A stretch of 64,000 nucleotides of DNA. It comes from Ardenticatenales bacterium (GTDB taxonomy: Bacteria > Chloroflexota > Anaerolineae > Promineifilales > Promineifilaceae). The stretch covers positions 1-64,000 of the forward strand of contig JACKBM010000033.1 of NCBI GenBank assembly GCA_020634575.1. The letters are read 5' to 3'. Both the position numbers and the translations under genes were made by a program. The notes under the pieces are model-generated. The model saw only the letters and a program-made list of their open reading frames with translations, ran no database searches and was not told the DNA's origin. This document shows, piece after piece, positions 1-9,395 of the stretch (positions are counted from its first letter, which is position 1; the number at the start of each line of letters is the position of its first letter).

Positions 1-137
1 ATTAACGAGTTTTTGCTGCTCCCCAGCGTTAGGTACAGTGAAAAACCTTGCAAATAGCTCGGCTTTGTCAATGTCAGGCAGGCCGAATGTGGCGCAATTG
101 AGGCGAACGTAGACAATTCGCCGTGGAGACGATCACC

Positions 138-1001
138 ATGAACATTCTCTTTGGCCAATCAGACCTGGACATCTACCTGCCTGAAAACAAGACCTTCCCC
201 GGCGGCGGCGCGCATAACATGGCTTACCATTGGCGCCAGCTGGGTGTCCCATTCCGCCTGCTCACCCGCATTGCCCGGGACAGGTCCCATTACTTTGTGG
301 ATTTTCATGCGCGGCACGGCATTCGGTTATTGGAAGAGGCGGCGCTGGTCGAGGGGCGAGCGGGGTCGAGTGATATCTGGATCCGGCCGGATGGCGAAGT
401 GATCATGGACAACTGGATTGAAGGTATCGGCGCCACGATCCAACTGACGCCGGCGGAGATGGTGGCCGTCAGCCAGGCAGACTGGCTCCACGCCTTCCTG
501 ATCCCGGCCGTTGTTGCCGAACTCAAAAAGATGCGGACCCTGGGCTATCTTGCTGAGACGACGGTATCCGGCGATTTCTTCGACTTCGCCCCCTTCACCC
601 TGGCCACCTTTCGCGACACCCTGGCGCTTGTCGACCTCGGCTTCCTCGGCTGGCAAAAAGAGCTGACCGACGCGACGCTGACCGGGATCCGGGCCATCGT
701 CCAAGAGCAGCAAAAAATGCTGATCGTCACCCTGGGCGCCCACGGCGTCATGGTCTACGACGGGCGTCCAGACTCGCCGCTGCCGGCGCCGGGCCCCGGT
801 ATGCCCGGCGAGCAGTTCTTCCCGACCAGGCCCGTACCGGTGCTGGGCACCACCGTCGGCTGCGGCGACGCCTTTGCCGCCCATTTCCTGGCTGAATGGC
901 AGCGGTCCGGGGATTTGGCCCGCGCGGTTCGGGCTGGTCAGGCGGCCGGCGCCAGAGCCACCGGCTGGCGGCGCTGCTTGCCGGCTGAGGCGTATGTTTG
1001 A
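138..1001 (+). CDS. PfkB-family carbohydrate kinase
   Basis: A ribokinase/PfkB-fold sugar or nucleoside kinase, cytoplasmic, transferring phosphate from ATP to a hydroxyl group of an unknown substrate. The protein is 287 residues from ATG 138. I prefer this start over the in-frame GTG at 123 because GGAG lies about 9 bases before it. An N-terminal glycine patch (GGGAHN, residues 22-27) matches the PfkB substrate loop. The C-terminal signature reads VGCGDAF, with the catalytic base at D244 and cysteine in the place of the usual alanine. The length is typical. No neighbour suggests a substrate, so I give no gene name. Two further PfkB genes occur in this window (45224 and 63047). Confidence 0.85.
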   Translation: MNILFGQSDLDIYLPENKTFPGGGAHNMAYHWRQLGVPFRLLTRIARDRSHYFVDFHARHGIRLLEEAALVEGRAGSSDIWIRPDGEVIMDNWIEGIGATIQLTPAEMVAVSQADWLHAFLIPAVVAELKKMRTLGYLAETTVSGDFFDFAPFTLATFRDTLALVDLGFLGWQKELTDATLTGIRAIVQEQQKMLIVTLGAHGVMVYDGRPDSPLPAPGPGMPGEQFFPTRPVPVLGTTVGCGDAFAAHFLAEWQRSGDLARAVRAGQAAGARATGWRRCLPAEAYV

Positions 1002-1090
1002 ACAGATGTGGATCGTCGGCGCGTTTTTCCAGCAGCCGAAATCTGGAGTCAGAACCCCCTTGCACTGACGTGATGATATAGTTTTACCAT

Positions 1091-1753
1091 CTAGGGCGTG
1101 GCGCAAAGTTCGCCTGTATCGGAGGCACAGAAGATGCCCGTTGGCTGAATTGGTTGGTGGTCCTTATCTATCCCATAACCAATGCGGCCGGCACATTCCT
1201 CGCTCTGCCGTTCAAAGAGAATGCCACCATTCTGGTAGCGGCTGAGGCGATACCGGCCGGTTGGCCCCTCCCCACAGTTGTTCACCGACTCGTCACTGGT
1301 GAGGACGAGCAGATCCCCGTCAATAAACCACCACCCTTCATCCACCGGCGCCGTCGCCAGCTTGTTAATTGACGCGGCCCGGCAGAAGCGGCCATCAGCG
1401 CCAAACTCGATGGCGCTGGGGTAGAAACGGTCGTAGACACGGAACCGGCCGGTCAATTGGTCAGCCGTAATGGCTGCCGGTACAGTCGCTTCCTCAGGCG
1501 ATTGCTCAATAGTTGCTGTTGCTGGCGCAGAAATCGGTGCTAGCGTAGACACTGCTTCTGTGACCGCAACTTGACCCGGCATACAGCCGCCGGTGAACAG
1601 GATAATCAGCGCCGCCACCAGTAAAAGAGCCAGGCCACCCAGACTTACGGCCCGCGGCGTGAGCAGGCTCCTGACGAGGGTTTCCTCGGCGATGTAATCC
1701 TCATGCGCCTGGCGGCGATCGCGGGCGAGTTGGGCATAATCATTGTTCAGCAT
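1091..1753 (-). CDS. Single-pass membrane protein with extracytoplasmic Cys-containing domain
   Basis: A hypothetical protein of 220 residues. ATG 1753 is chosen because AAGGAG sits about 8 bases upstream; a longer frame reaches 1831 but has no such signal. About 35 polar residues come first, then a hydrophobic segment (roughly residues 36-56) ending FTGGC, which also resembles a lipobox. After that comes a low-complexity Ala/Thr/Pro/Glu linker and a globular domain of about 110 residues with several cysteines. The tail has the cadence of lipocalin-like bacterial domains (an F-x-x-DG-x-F strand, then a GWWF strand and a C-x-x-x-x-G-x-Y strand). The cysteine spacing suggests extracellular disulfides. 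I do not recognise a function. It is transcribed alone. Confidence 0.6.
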   Translation of the reverse strand: MLNNDYAQLARDRRQAHEDYIAEETLVRSLLTPRAVSLGGLALLLVAALIILFTGGCMPGQVAVTEAVSTLAPISAPATATIEQSPEEATVPAAITADQLTGRFRVYDRFYPSAIEFGADGRFCRAASINKLATAPVDEGWWFIDGDLLVLTSDESVNNCGEGPTGRYRLSRYQNGGILFERQSEECAGRIGYGIDKDHQPIQPTGIFCASDTGELCATP

Positions 1754-2038
1754 GATGTTTCTCCTTGCACTGGTGAACCAAACTCTCGTTACTGATTGAT
1801 AGGCCCAGATTAACAAGCCAGCGTGAACCAACCGTGGTCAGCAACATGCCCAATCGTGATCAGATCGTGATCGATTTTTCGAAAACGCAGGGGAACAGTG
1901 CCAGGAATGTCAGGTGGCACAACTGGAAGTGGCAAACAGGCGCAACGGCGCTATGCCCAGGCGCGCGCGACGGTGGCAATCGGCCAGCCACGCCCGAATA
2001 GCTGCAATCAATATGGATATGTTACGCAGACAGGGAAA

Positions 2039-2803
2039 TTACTCCAGACTGAACCCCAGCACTTCCAGGGCTTTACGCAAACCGGGTCGCCGCGGATCTT
2101 TGAGCCGCTCGGCGATGGGACCGCTCCAGGCGGCTGCATGTTGATTCCGATAGGCGTAGAAGCTGGCCAACTGCGCATCATAATCAGCAATTAACGGTCG
2201 CGGATCGGCCGTATCATACTTCTCATGATGGATGACCAGCGCTTCCGGCAGGCGCGGCTTGAGCGGTTGCGGCGTCTCCGGCGCCTGCGGCCAGCCGATA
2301 CTCATGCCATACACCATATACACGCCCACGGGAAACTCAAGCAGCTCAGCCACCGCTTGCGGCTGGTTGCGCATCCCCCCAATCATCACCGCCCCCAGCC
2401 CAAACGATTCCGCCGCTGTCTGGACCGACATCCCGACCAGGGCGGCATCCACCGTCGAAACAAGCGTCGTCTCCAGGCTTTTAGCCAGCTCCTCGCCGTG
2501 CATCTGCGTGGCAATCCCCAACCGATTGATATCCGCCAAAAAGCCAACAAAGACAGCGCATTCCACAATATGCCCCTGGTTGCCCGCCAATTCCGCTAGC
2601 CTGGCCCGCGTCGCCGGGTCCCGCACGACGATGAGGCTATACGTCTGCATATTGCTACTGGTGGGCGAACGCCGCGCGGCATTTAGAATTGTGTGCAACA
2701 ACTCATCAGACACAGGCTGGTCCGTGAACGCGCGCACTGAGTAATGTTGGTTCAGGGTCGCTGTAACCGGTGTTTGAAGGATGGTTGTAGCGTCATTGCT
2801 CAT
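2039..2803 (-). CDS. Nitroreductase-family NAD(P)H-dependent flavin oxidoreductase
   Basis: This 254-residue protein belongs to the FMN-dependent nitroreductase superfamily, and its length and C-terminal extension suggest the NfsA-like branch. Near the N-terminus the HYSVRAF segment and the following SPTSSNMQ segment are the usual FMN-phosphate contacts. A middle segment with GLGAVMIGGMRN corresponds to the family's conserved glycine-rich region. The C-terminus is rich in aromatic and charged residues, as in NfsA proteins. Members reduce nitroaromatics, quinones or flavins with NADPH; the natural substrate here is unknown. The gene stands alone, about 285 bp from its left neighbour. Confidence 0.85.
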   Translation of the reverse strand: MSNDATTILQTPVTATLNQHYSVRAFTDQPVSDELLHTILNAARRSPTSSNMQTYSLIVVRDPATRARLAELAGNQGHIVECAVFVGFLADINRLGIATQMHGEELAKSLETTLVSTVDAALVGMSVQTAAESFGLGAVMIGGMRNQPQAVAELLEFPVGVYMVYGMSIGWPQAPETPQPLKPRLPEALVIHHEKYDTADPRPLIADYDAQLASFYAYRNQHAAAWSGPIAERLKDPRRPGLRKALEVLGFSLE

Positions 2804-2906
2804 CGATGTTTACCTCGTATTAGGCGTTTAGACACATTTGGCCCGGGGATCTTACCCGCTTTGGGCAGATGTGCAGGTGTGGTCATGAAGCGAGCGCGTC
2901 GCCTGT

Positions 2907-3395
2907 TTAGGGACGCTCTGTCTGGGCGTGGTCGCCATGGTCGGCGAGCTGCTGGTCAAACCATGCATGTAGCGCATCCACAAGGTCACCATCTTCAGTG
3001 GTATACAAAATCTGGGCGCCATTCTCCAGTTCGCTGTATTGGAGCGTAAGCGCTTCTGCGCCCATCATTAACTCATGAAGGCCGGCCATATCCTCGCCGT
3101 GAATCATGGCCGGATCGTGAAAATCTCCCTGGCCGAAACGTTCGGCTTCCTCTGAAAGGTGCTCGCGGATAAGGGCAATTTGCTCGGCATCCCCATCATC
3201 AGAAATAACCTGCTGTAGACCGCCATTGTCGAGCTTTTCGAAGATGTGAGTGGTCCGTTCCAGGTCAAAAGGCATGACCTCCGCACCTGCCGCCGCTACT
3301 TGCTCCTGGCGCTGCGTCGTTGCCGGTGCACAGCCCGCAGCATAAAAAACCAGGACGACCAGAGTGATGAAAAAAGCGCGACGATAACAATTCAT
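2907..3395 (-). CDS. Small putative lipoprotein of an uncharacterised conserved family
   Basis: Starting at ATG 3395, with CGGAG about 8 bases upstream, this gives 162 residues. The N-terminus has a short basic stretch, a hydrophobic core and a lipobox-like end (FYAAGC), so it is probably a lipoprotein. The mature part resembles a family recognisable by V-M-x-F-D-x-x-x-T-T-H near its start, a middle GDFxxPxxIHG segment, and an A-L-x-A-x-x-x-F/W-x-x-Q-x-x-D-H end. To my recollection such proteins are often annotated in error as aspartate carbamoyltransferase; nothing here supports that enzyme. Several histidines near the end (DHGDHA) could bind metal, but that is speculation. Confidence 0.65.
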   Translation of the reverse strand: MNCYRRAFFITLVVLVFYAAGCAPATTQRQEQVAAAGAEVMPFDLERTTHIFEKLDNGGLQQVISDDGDAEQIALIREHLSEEAERFGQGDFHDPAMIHGEDMAGLHELMMGAEALTLQYSELENGAQILYTTEDGDLVDALHAWFDQQLADHGDHAQTERP

Positions 3396-4374
3396 ATGCC
3401 AACTCCGCTGAAACAAATACAGAAAGTGATATACCGGTTGCTCAAGGCAAAACCCCTTTTGAGCCACAAGATGATGGGCTATTCACAAAACGTTGCCAGG
3501 TTGCATCCTTGGCTCCCTGGGCAAGCTGAGCGCCGGGCCAGCCGTTTTCGCTTGGTATTGCCTATTTCTATTTCTGACTGATTCTAACACGGGAACTGGA
3601 CCAGCTTCGGAGGACCGATCTGCCGGGAGCCTATCCAGCACAACATCATCAAATGAGTTCAGTTCAGGCTTCGTTCGGGAACGCCTTCTCCCCCGCCTCA
3701 ATCCGCACGGGCAACCAATTCTCCCGCGGCGGCAGCGGGCAGCTGTACCCATGTCGTAAGCACAATACGGGTACTATGCTAAACAAATGGCAAAAGCATC
3801 CGGTGCTGTTGACGGTCGCCGGACTCAAACGATTGTAAGTGTGAAGCAAAGAATCATCAGGTACGTCTCCTCACCATTGGTCTGGTCCTTAAGGGCGAAC
3901 AGCCTCCTCGCCGCTCGGGTCGCTGTAGGTGAGGCGACCCCTTCAAGCTGTGACGAGGTCTGGATTGTAGTGGCGTTGAAATTACGCAGGAAATAGTCCT
4001 GCTGGCCATAGGCCAGGGCGATTGGGGGGTGTTTTCCCCATGAAGTCGTCGATCGACGGCGAAATTCATCTGGATATCCATGTTGCCTTTCAGGCTGCGG
4101 CTGAGGCGGCCCGCAGCCTGGACGTGGCGGGTCGCCAGACTCTTCGCGAAGAATGCTGAGGCACCGCTCCTCCGCGCCGCTGCCGCCAGACCAGCTTCAG
4201 CAGGCCGTAACTGAGCACCAGAAGGCCAGCCAGGACATGAGCCAGATTACAATCGTCGGCGCCGTCGCCAGAGGTGGACACAGCACTCTCCGCTCTGATC
4301 AGCTCCTTTCGTCAGCACAACTCAGGAATTGAATATCTGGCAGACCGTCCGGGTTAGCCGGGTTCTACCAGGTG
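3396..4374. other. Gene-poor stretch with decayed coding sequence
   Basis: About 980 bases hold no convincing intact gene. The part from 3396 to about 3830 shows nothing I can interpret. The part from about 3835 to 4281 has coding-like character on the minus strand, broken by frame changes (see the pseudogene entry). A fragment at 4090-4281 (minus) encodes a polar stretch, one hydrophobic segment and a basic tail, like the C-terminal anchor of a surface protein. It lies just downstream of the propeller gene ending at 4375 and may be a remnant of a longer version of that gene or of a neighbour. Confidence 0.4.
3835..4085 (-). pseudogene. Possible frameshifted gene remnant
   Basis: Reading the minus strand, coherent protein-like text appears only if the frame is changed twice. 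One frame gives YGQQDYFLRNFN and then TSSQLEGV. A second frame gives LTYSDPSGEEA. The first frame then resumes with LFALKDQTNGEE and ends at a stop at 3835-3837. These pieces join in order without overlap, as expected for a gene with two compensating indels, whether by decay or sequencing error. No family is recognised; the style is that of an extracellular beta-rich domain. The call rests on reading sense across frames and is weak. Confidence 0.3.
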
Positions 4375-5310
4375 TTAGCCAGAGCGTGCCGGCGACGCCC
4401 GTTGCCTGGCACAATCATACACCTGGATGCCGCCACTCACGCTGAAGCTGGCCACGAAGAGCTCGCCAGTCGTCGGGTGGAAGGTCAGCCCGTGGGGCCA
4501 TTCGCCGTTGCTGGTGCTGATGCCCATGGCATCCAGAAAACGGCCTGGCTCGGGACCGGCCGGTCCCGCATAGCGCCGGATCGCCTCGCCGCCCGACACG
4601 TACATCTGCCCGTCCGGCCCAAAAGCGATATCCCGGCCGCCATACGGCCCCGCACCGGTTCCGGTGGCGTAAACACCATCGTAGTTCGCGCCCAGGGGCC
4701 GGGCCGGGTCATAGACTTCGACGGTGTCGTTGACCGTCAGCACGTAAACGCGCCCATCCGGCCCCACCTCGATGCCAAACTGGCCATATTGCTCGGCCGT
4801 CTGCGGCGCCCCGGCCAGTTGCACCGCCCCCGCCTCAGGTGTCCGGGTGTCGATGGCGTAAATCGCCGTCTGATAGTTGGTGAGGAGATAAAGCCGCCCG
4901 CTCTCCCGATCGATGGCCACCCCATCCCCCAGGCCGCCCAGGGCCGGGTCGCTCAAAACGGCGCCGGCGCGGCCAAAATCCGGCCGGTCCGGGTCGGTCA
5001 CGTAACTCTGCACGTATTCCTGGCCGTCGTATTTGGTCAGGTAGGCGAGGCCGGCCAATTGGGCATAGCCATGGACAAAGGCGTGGCCCGCCCCGGTCCC
5101 GAAAATCTCGCCCACATATTGGATGCTCGGGCTCTGATCCGGCCGGTACGAATAGCGCAGCAAACTATTGGCGCTATCGGCCAGGTCATAATCCAGCAGG
5201 GCAAAATCCGGATACTCACACGAATGGGCCTGCACAACCTCGTTCGGCAGGATAGAGATAGAAAACAAGCTGACAAGAACAATGAATGAGATTAGCGACC
5301 AGCGTTTCAT
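4375..5310 (-). CDS. Secreted beta-propeller-like protein (NHL/SMP-30 style)
   Basis: This 311-residue protein begins with a clear Sec signal peptide (residues 1-28: basic start, hydrophobic core, VVQA end). The rest is a series of repeated blades with the pattern G-x-D-x-x-G-x-(L/V)-Y-(V/L), for example GVAIDRESGRLYLLT, GIEVGPDGRVYVLT and DIAFGPDGQMYVSG. Such propellers serve as extracellular binding scaffolds or lactonase-like enzymes, and no catalytic metal site can be assigned. The end (CARQRASPARSG) looks unstructured and unlike a natural blade end, and the downstream sequence appears degraded, so the C-terminus may be truncated. The gene is monocistronic. Confidence 0.7.
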   Translation of the reverse strand: MKRWSLISFIVLVSLFSISILPNEVVQAHSCEYPDFALLDYDLADSANSLLRYSYRPDQSPSIQYVGEIFGTGAGHAFVHGYAQLAGLAYLTKYDGQEYVQSYVTDPDRPDFGRAGAVLSDPALGGLGDGVAIDRESGRLYLLTNYQTAIYAIDTRTPEAGAVQLAGAPQTAEQYGQFGIEVGPDGRVYVLTVNDTVEVYDPARPLGANYDGVYATGTGAGPYGGRDIAFGPDGQMYVSGGEAIRRYAGPAGPEPGRFLDAMGISTSNGEWPHGLTFHPTTGELFVASFSVSGGIQVYDCARQRASPARSG

Positions 5311-5448
5311 AACCGCCAGCTTACTCTATTCTTGACCTCACCCGGAACCGTCAGACAAACAGACCGCCCCCTTTCTCATTTACCACATAGCTGATGGGCC
5401 GCGGCCTGTCGTCAAAAAGTTTGGCTGTTTCCATATTTTTCTGGCGAC

Positions 5449-5562
5449 GTCATCCCCGCGAACGCGGGGATCCATAACTAAATCCGCGCCTCACACCCAG
5501 GCAGCACGACGCTAACCACATGGATTCCCGCCGGAGTTTACCCCTGTTGGGGCGGGAATGAC
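5449..5562. repeat. Inverted dispersed-repeat element (GTCATCCCCGCG type)
   Basis: The left part (5449-5474) contains the palindrome ATCCCCGCG-AA-CGCGGGGAT. The right part (5521-5562) starts TGGATTCCCGCC and ends GGCGGGAATGAC. The outer ends thus form an imperfect inverted repeat, GTCATCCCCGC against GCGGGAATGAC. Similar GTCAT(T/C)CCCGCG elements are scattered through many bacterial genomes. It fills most of the 353-base gap between the propeller gene and the tRNA gene. Confidence 0.65.
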
Positions 5563-5619
5563 TTCGTGATTGTCGGCTCTTAACGGGTTATTGCTGGGCT
5601 CCGCCCCACCAAAATCCGC

Positions 5620-5648
5620 TTGAAATCTAACTTGTTTCATTTTATAAT
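5620..5648 (+). promoter_or_regulatory. Promoter of tRNA-Ser
   Basis: TTGAAA at 5620-5625 and a perfect TATAAT at 5643-5648 are separated by 17 bases, a near-consensus housekeeping sigma promoter. The predicted start, near 5655, is just ahead of the tRNA at 5664. Confidence 0.85.
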
Positions 5649-5663
5649 TCGCGTCCTTTGATT

Positions 5664-5749
5664 GGAGAGGTCGCATAGTTGGTCTAGTGCGCACGATTGG
5701 AAATCGTGTACTCCGCAAGGGGTCGAGGGTTCGAATCCCTCTCTCTCCG
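5664..5749 (+). tRNA. tRNA-Ser (anticodon GGA)
   Basis: An 86-base class II tRNA. The acceptor stem GGAGAGG (5664-5670) pairs with TCTCTCC (5742-5748), with one G-T wobble. The anticodon stem CACGA/TCGTG encloses the loop TTGGAAA (5697-5703), giving anticodon GGA. A long variable arm (about 5709-5724) is typical of tRNA-Ser. The T arm GAGGG-TTCGAAT-CCCTC is at 5725-5741. The discriminator base is G, as expected for serine, and the CCA end is not encoded. Confidence 0.97.
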
Positions 5750-5755
5750 CTCTCA

Positions 5756-5787
5756 AGCCGGCCTCAGGGTCGGCTTTTTTGTTTTTT
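5756..5787 (+). terminator. Intrinsic terminator after tRNA-Ser
   Basis: AGCCGGCC pairs with GGTCGGCT (one G-T wobble) around a four-base loop and runs into a long T tract on the plus strand, a few bases after the tRNA end. Confidence 0.85.
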
Positions 5788-5818
5788 GCTTCAGAAATTG
5801 TTTATTTTGCCTGAGATC

Positions 5819-5854
5819 TTTGCCACGGATTAACACAGATTTGCCACGGATTTT
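5819..5854. repeat. Short direct repeat TTGCCACGGATT
   Basis: The unit TTGCCACGGATT occurs twice, separated by AACACAGAT. This type of CCACGGATTAACACAGAT sequence is a dispersed intergenic repeat seen in many bacteria. It resembles the inverted element at 12210-12310 in composition and position between genes. Confidence 0.5.
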
Positions 5855-5907
5855 TCTTTGGATGGCTAAGTGGCTGCACGGGAGCAGTCGTATGAAGGTA
5901 GGTGCTG

Positions 5908-6831
5908 ATGAGTAAGCAAGCAGCCTTTGTCCGTAAAACGCGTTTGCCGCGAACTGCCTGGCTGGGCCGGGGCTTTTTGGGGGTGGCGGGGGTGCTGATC
6001 CTGCTGTATGGCGGGGCGGCGCTGTGGAGCCGGCCGGTGCCGGACACGCCCTGGCGGACGGATGCCGGGCCGCTGGTGATCGCCCACCAGGGCGGTGAGA
6101 AGGTCTGGCCCAGCAATACGATGTACGCCTTTGAACGGGCCGTCGAGCTGGGCGTCGATGCGCTGGAGATGGATGCTCATGTGACTGCCGATGGCGTCCT
6201 GGTGCTGATGCATGATGACACCGTCGACCGCACCACAGACGGCAGCGGCGCCATCCGCGATCTGACCCTGGCTGAGATCCAGGCGCTGGATGCCGGCTAT
6301 TACTGGACCGATGATGACGGCGCCACCTTTCCGTTCCGCGGCCAGGGCATCACCGTCCCCACCCTGGAATCCCTCTTCGAGCGCTACCCTGATTTCCTGA
6401 TGAACATCGAGATCAAACCGGCCGAAGCGGCGGCCGCCCAACAGCTCTGCGACCTCATTCAGGCCTATGATAAGGAAGAGGATATCCTCGTCGCCAGCTT
6501 CCACCCGGTGGCGATGGACGCCTTTCGTGACGCCTGCCCTTCGGTGGCGACTTCCGGGGTGGAAGGCGAAATTCGGCTGTTCTTCGGCCTGAACCTGCTC
6601 TTTCTTGGTGCAGCCTATCAACCCCAAACTTCGGCCTTTCAGGTGCCGGAATATTCCGGAAATATCCATGTGCTGACCGGCCGGTTCATCCGCGGCGCCC
6701 ACCAGCACAATATCGCCGTCCATGTCTGGACGGTCAACGAGACCGAGGAGATGCAGCGCTTCATCGACCTGGGCGTGGATGGCATCATCACCGACCGGCC
6801 GGATCGCCTCCTCGACCTCCTGGGACGTTAG
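5908..6831 (+). CDS. Membrane-anchored glycerophosphodiester phosphodiesterase
   Basis: A 307-residue GDPD-family enzyme that would hydrolyse glycerophosphodiesters to glycerol-3-phosphate and an alcohol. ATG 5908 is chosen over the in-frame GTG at 5902 because of the upstream AAGGTAGG. One N-terminal membrane segment (about residues 22-40) anchors it with the catalytic domain probably outside. The family residues are present: H60 in AHQGG, E87 and D89 in the LEMDAH strand, and H102 in MHDDTVDRTTDG, the acid-base pair and metal ligands of the TIM barrel. The late VWTVNE and DGIITDRP segments are also typical. An MFS transporter follows after 75 bases and may be co-transcribed. Confidence 0.92.
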   Translation: MSKQAAFVRKTRLPRTAWLGRGFLGVAGVLILLYGGAALWSRPVPDTPWRTDAGPLVIAHQGGEKVWPSNTMYAFERAVELGVDALEMDAHVTADGVLVLMHDDTVDRTTDGSGAIRDLTLAEIQALDAGYYWTDDDGATFPFRGQGITVPTLESLFERYPDFLMNIEIKPAEAAAAQQLCDLIQAYDKEEDILVASFHPVAMDAFRDACPSVATSGVEGEIRLFFGLNLLFLGAAYQPQTSAFQVPEYSGNIHVLTGRFIRGAHQHNIAVHVWTVNETEEMQRFIDLGVDGIITDRPDRLLDLLGR

Positions 6832-6906
6832 GCGCTGGCGGTGCCTCCCCGTTAACCTGTACGAATGTCCAGCGTTAGCACCGCTCTTTTCCGTTAGAGT
6901 CCGTTC

Positions 6907-8178
6907 ATGACAACCGCATCCGTAAGCTACTCCCAACTCATCCGCAGCAACCGCAATTTCCGTACCCTCTGGCTTGGCCAGATTGTCAGTCTTCTGGGTG
7001 ACTGGTTTAACCTGATCGCTTCGGCTGCCCTGCTCAACGAGCTGACCGAATCCGGCCTGGCTATCGGCGGCCTCTTCGTGGTGCGCATGATCGCCCCCTT
7101 CCTGATCAGCCCCTTCGCCGGCGTCGTCGCCGACCGCTACAACCGTAAATGGATCCTGCTGACCACTGACATCGTGCGCGGCATCATCGTGCTGGGTTTC
7201 CTCTTTGTGCGCGAGCCGCAGCATGTCTGGCTACTGTATGTGTTGACGGGGCTGCAATTGGGTACAGGTGGTTTCTTCTTCCCCACCCGCAACGCGCTCC
7301 TGCCCGATATCGTGGCGGAGAACGAGCTGGGCGCGGCCAATACCATCAGTTCCATCACCTGGTCGACGATGCTGGCCATCGGTGCTGCCCTGGGTGGACT
7401 GGTCGCCGGCCTTTGGGGTAACCAGACCGCCTTTTTGATTGATGCGGCGACTTTCTTCATCTCTGCCTTCTTCATCATCCAGATGCAGTATCAGACGCCC
7501 AAAGCAGTGGCCGCGTCGGATAAATCTGTCCGCGCCGCCGTCGAGCAATATGTAGGCGGCTTAAAATATCTGGGTAGCCATCGCGATCAGCTGGTCACCG
7601 CCCTGCTCAAGGGTGTCAACGCGATCCTGATCTCCACCGGTTTCCAGGTTATTCAGGTCGCGATTGCGGAACAGGTCTTTGTGATCGGCGAGGGCGGCGG
7701 CATTGGTCTGGGGCTGCTGTTTGCCATCGCCGGCGCCGGCACCGGGCTGGGCCCCCTGGCGGCGCGCGCCTTCGCCAAAGATCGGGACCGGCCGATGCGC
7801 TGGACCATCGTCATTGGCTGGCTCATCGCCAGTGCGGGTATTTTCATCGTCTCCACCCTGGCCAGCTTCCCGCTGGTTTTGCTGGGTAGCTTCCTGCGCG
7901 GCTTTGGCGGCGGTATCGTCTGGGTTATGTCCACCCAGATCCTGCTCCAGTTGGTCCCGGCTCACGTCCGCGGCCGGACCTTTGCCACTGAATACATGAT
8001 CTTCACCCTGCTCAGCGCCATCGGCGCCGGAGTCATCGGCAATTTCCTGGATAGCCACCTGGATCTGGGCAGCATCATGCGCTGGATGTCGCTGCTCATC
8101 CTGCTGCCGACGGTGCTCTGGACCCTGTGGACGTTGCGCCAGCCCAAAACGGAGCCGGCCCCGATCAGCGCAGATTAA
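6907..8178 (+). CDS. MFS transporter, EntS-like (MFS_3) branch
   Basis: A 423-residue major facilitator protein with about twelve membrane segments. The N-terminal half carries the family loop between helices 2 and 3 (AGVVADRYNRKWILL), equivalent to the G-x-x-x-D-R-x-x-R/K motif A. The sequence RNFRTLWLGQIVSLLGDWFN at its start is the usual opening of the EntS/MFS_3 group of putative exporters of siderophores, macrolides or other small molecules. The substrate is unknown. It lies 75 bases after the phosphodiesterase gene on the same strand, with no terminator between them. Confidence 0.9.
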   Translation: MTTASVSYSQLIRSNRNFRTLWLGQIVSLLGDWFNLIASAALLNELTESGLAIGGLFVVRMIAPFLISPFAGVVADRYNRKWILLTTDIVRGIIVLGFLFVREPQHVWLLYVLTGLQLGTGGFFFPTRNALLPDIVAENELGAANTISSITWSTMLAIGAALGGLVAGLWGNQTAFLIDAATFFISAFFIIQMQYQTPKAVAASDKSVRAAVEQYVGGLKYLGSHRDQLVTALLKGVNAILISTGFQVIQVAIAEQVFVIGEGGGIGLGLLFAIAGAGTGLGPLAARAFAKDRDRPMRWTIVIGWLIASAGIFIVSTLASFPLVLLGSFLRGFGGGIVWVMSTQILLQLVPAHVRGRTFATEYMIFTLLSAIGAGVIGNFLDSHLDLGSIMRWMSLLILLPTVLWTLWTLRQPKTEPAPISAD

Positions 8179-8310
8179 AGGTGCCAACCCCACAAATTAG
8201 TGTCGGAAAGTTGGTTTACCAGGAATAGTTAATAAATCCTAGCTGTCCCGAGGACGAAACGGTAATTCCCGTCCTGACCGTGGTACAATTGCGCGGCAAT
8301 TCCACTTTAT

Positions 8311-9395
8311 GTGTATAAGGTGACAGTTAATCTGGGCGTCTTCCACATCAGGCAGCCATCAGGATTTATTTTGAAAAACTGGAAGTTTTGGGTGGGGCTG
8401 GCTATCAGCGCCATCTTTCTCTGGTCGGCTTTAAGCAAGCTGCAGCTAAATGAGGTCTGGGAGCATATCGCGACGGCCAACTACTGGTGGCTACTACCCA
8501 GCATCGCCATCTATTTTGTGGCCGTCTGGGCCCGCACCTGGCGCTGGGATTACATGCTCCGCCCCCTGAAACATATCCCCGTCAGCCGTCTATTCCCCGT
8601 CGTCGTCATCGGTTACATGGGCAACAACATCTACCCGTTCCGCGCCGGCGAGCTGCTGCGCTCCTACGTGCTGCGCCACCGGGAGGAAGTGCCGATCAGC
8701 GCCAGCCTGGCTACCGTGGTCGTTGAGCGCGTCTTTGACGGGCTGGTCATGCTGGTTTTTGTCTTTGTGGCCCTGCCCTTTACGCCAATTCCCGATGACA
8801 GCGGCATCGTGCAGAAGACGGTCATCTTTGCCAGTATCGCCTTTTTTGCCGCCCTGATCCTCTTCTTTGGCCTGGCGGCGATGCCTGAGCGGGCCTACAA
8901 GCTGGCTGAATGGGGGGCGAACCGCTTTTTGCCGCCGCGGGTGCGGCCGCCGCTGCTGGATTTTACCGGCCGGTTTCTCGACGGCCTCAAATCCCTGCGC
9001 AGCTTCCGCAATGTGCTCATGATTTTCCTGACCTCGATCGTCATCTGGCTGCTGGAAACAGTCAAATATTGGTTCGTCATGCACGCCTTCAACTTCGAGG
9101 TCAGCTTCTTTGCCCTGATGCTGATGAATGGCGTTGTCAACCTGGCCACCACCCTGCCTTCAGCCCCCGGCTACGTCGGCACCTTTGACGAACCCGGCAT
9201 CCAGGTCCTGACGCTCTACGGCATCAATGAAAATATCGCCGGCGCCTACACCCTGGTGCTGCATGTCGCCCTCTGGCTCCCCATCACCGTCCTCGGCGCC
9301 ATCTACATGGTGCGCGAGGGGCTGGGCTGGTCAGACTTTTCCCAGGCCGTCGCCGCCGCCCGCGATGAACCACCAGCCAAACAGAAGGCGCCCGT

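Noticed and set aside
2907..3395. Aspartate carbamoyltransferase
   Set aside because: A name I recall for similar short proteins, but the length and motifs do not fit that enzyme.
5866..7224. A 452-codon open frame on the minus strand
   Set aside because: It lies fully opposite the glycerophosphodiesterase gene and part of the MFS gene, which have clear family motifs. High G+C creates long antisense frames.
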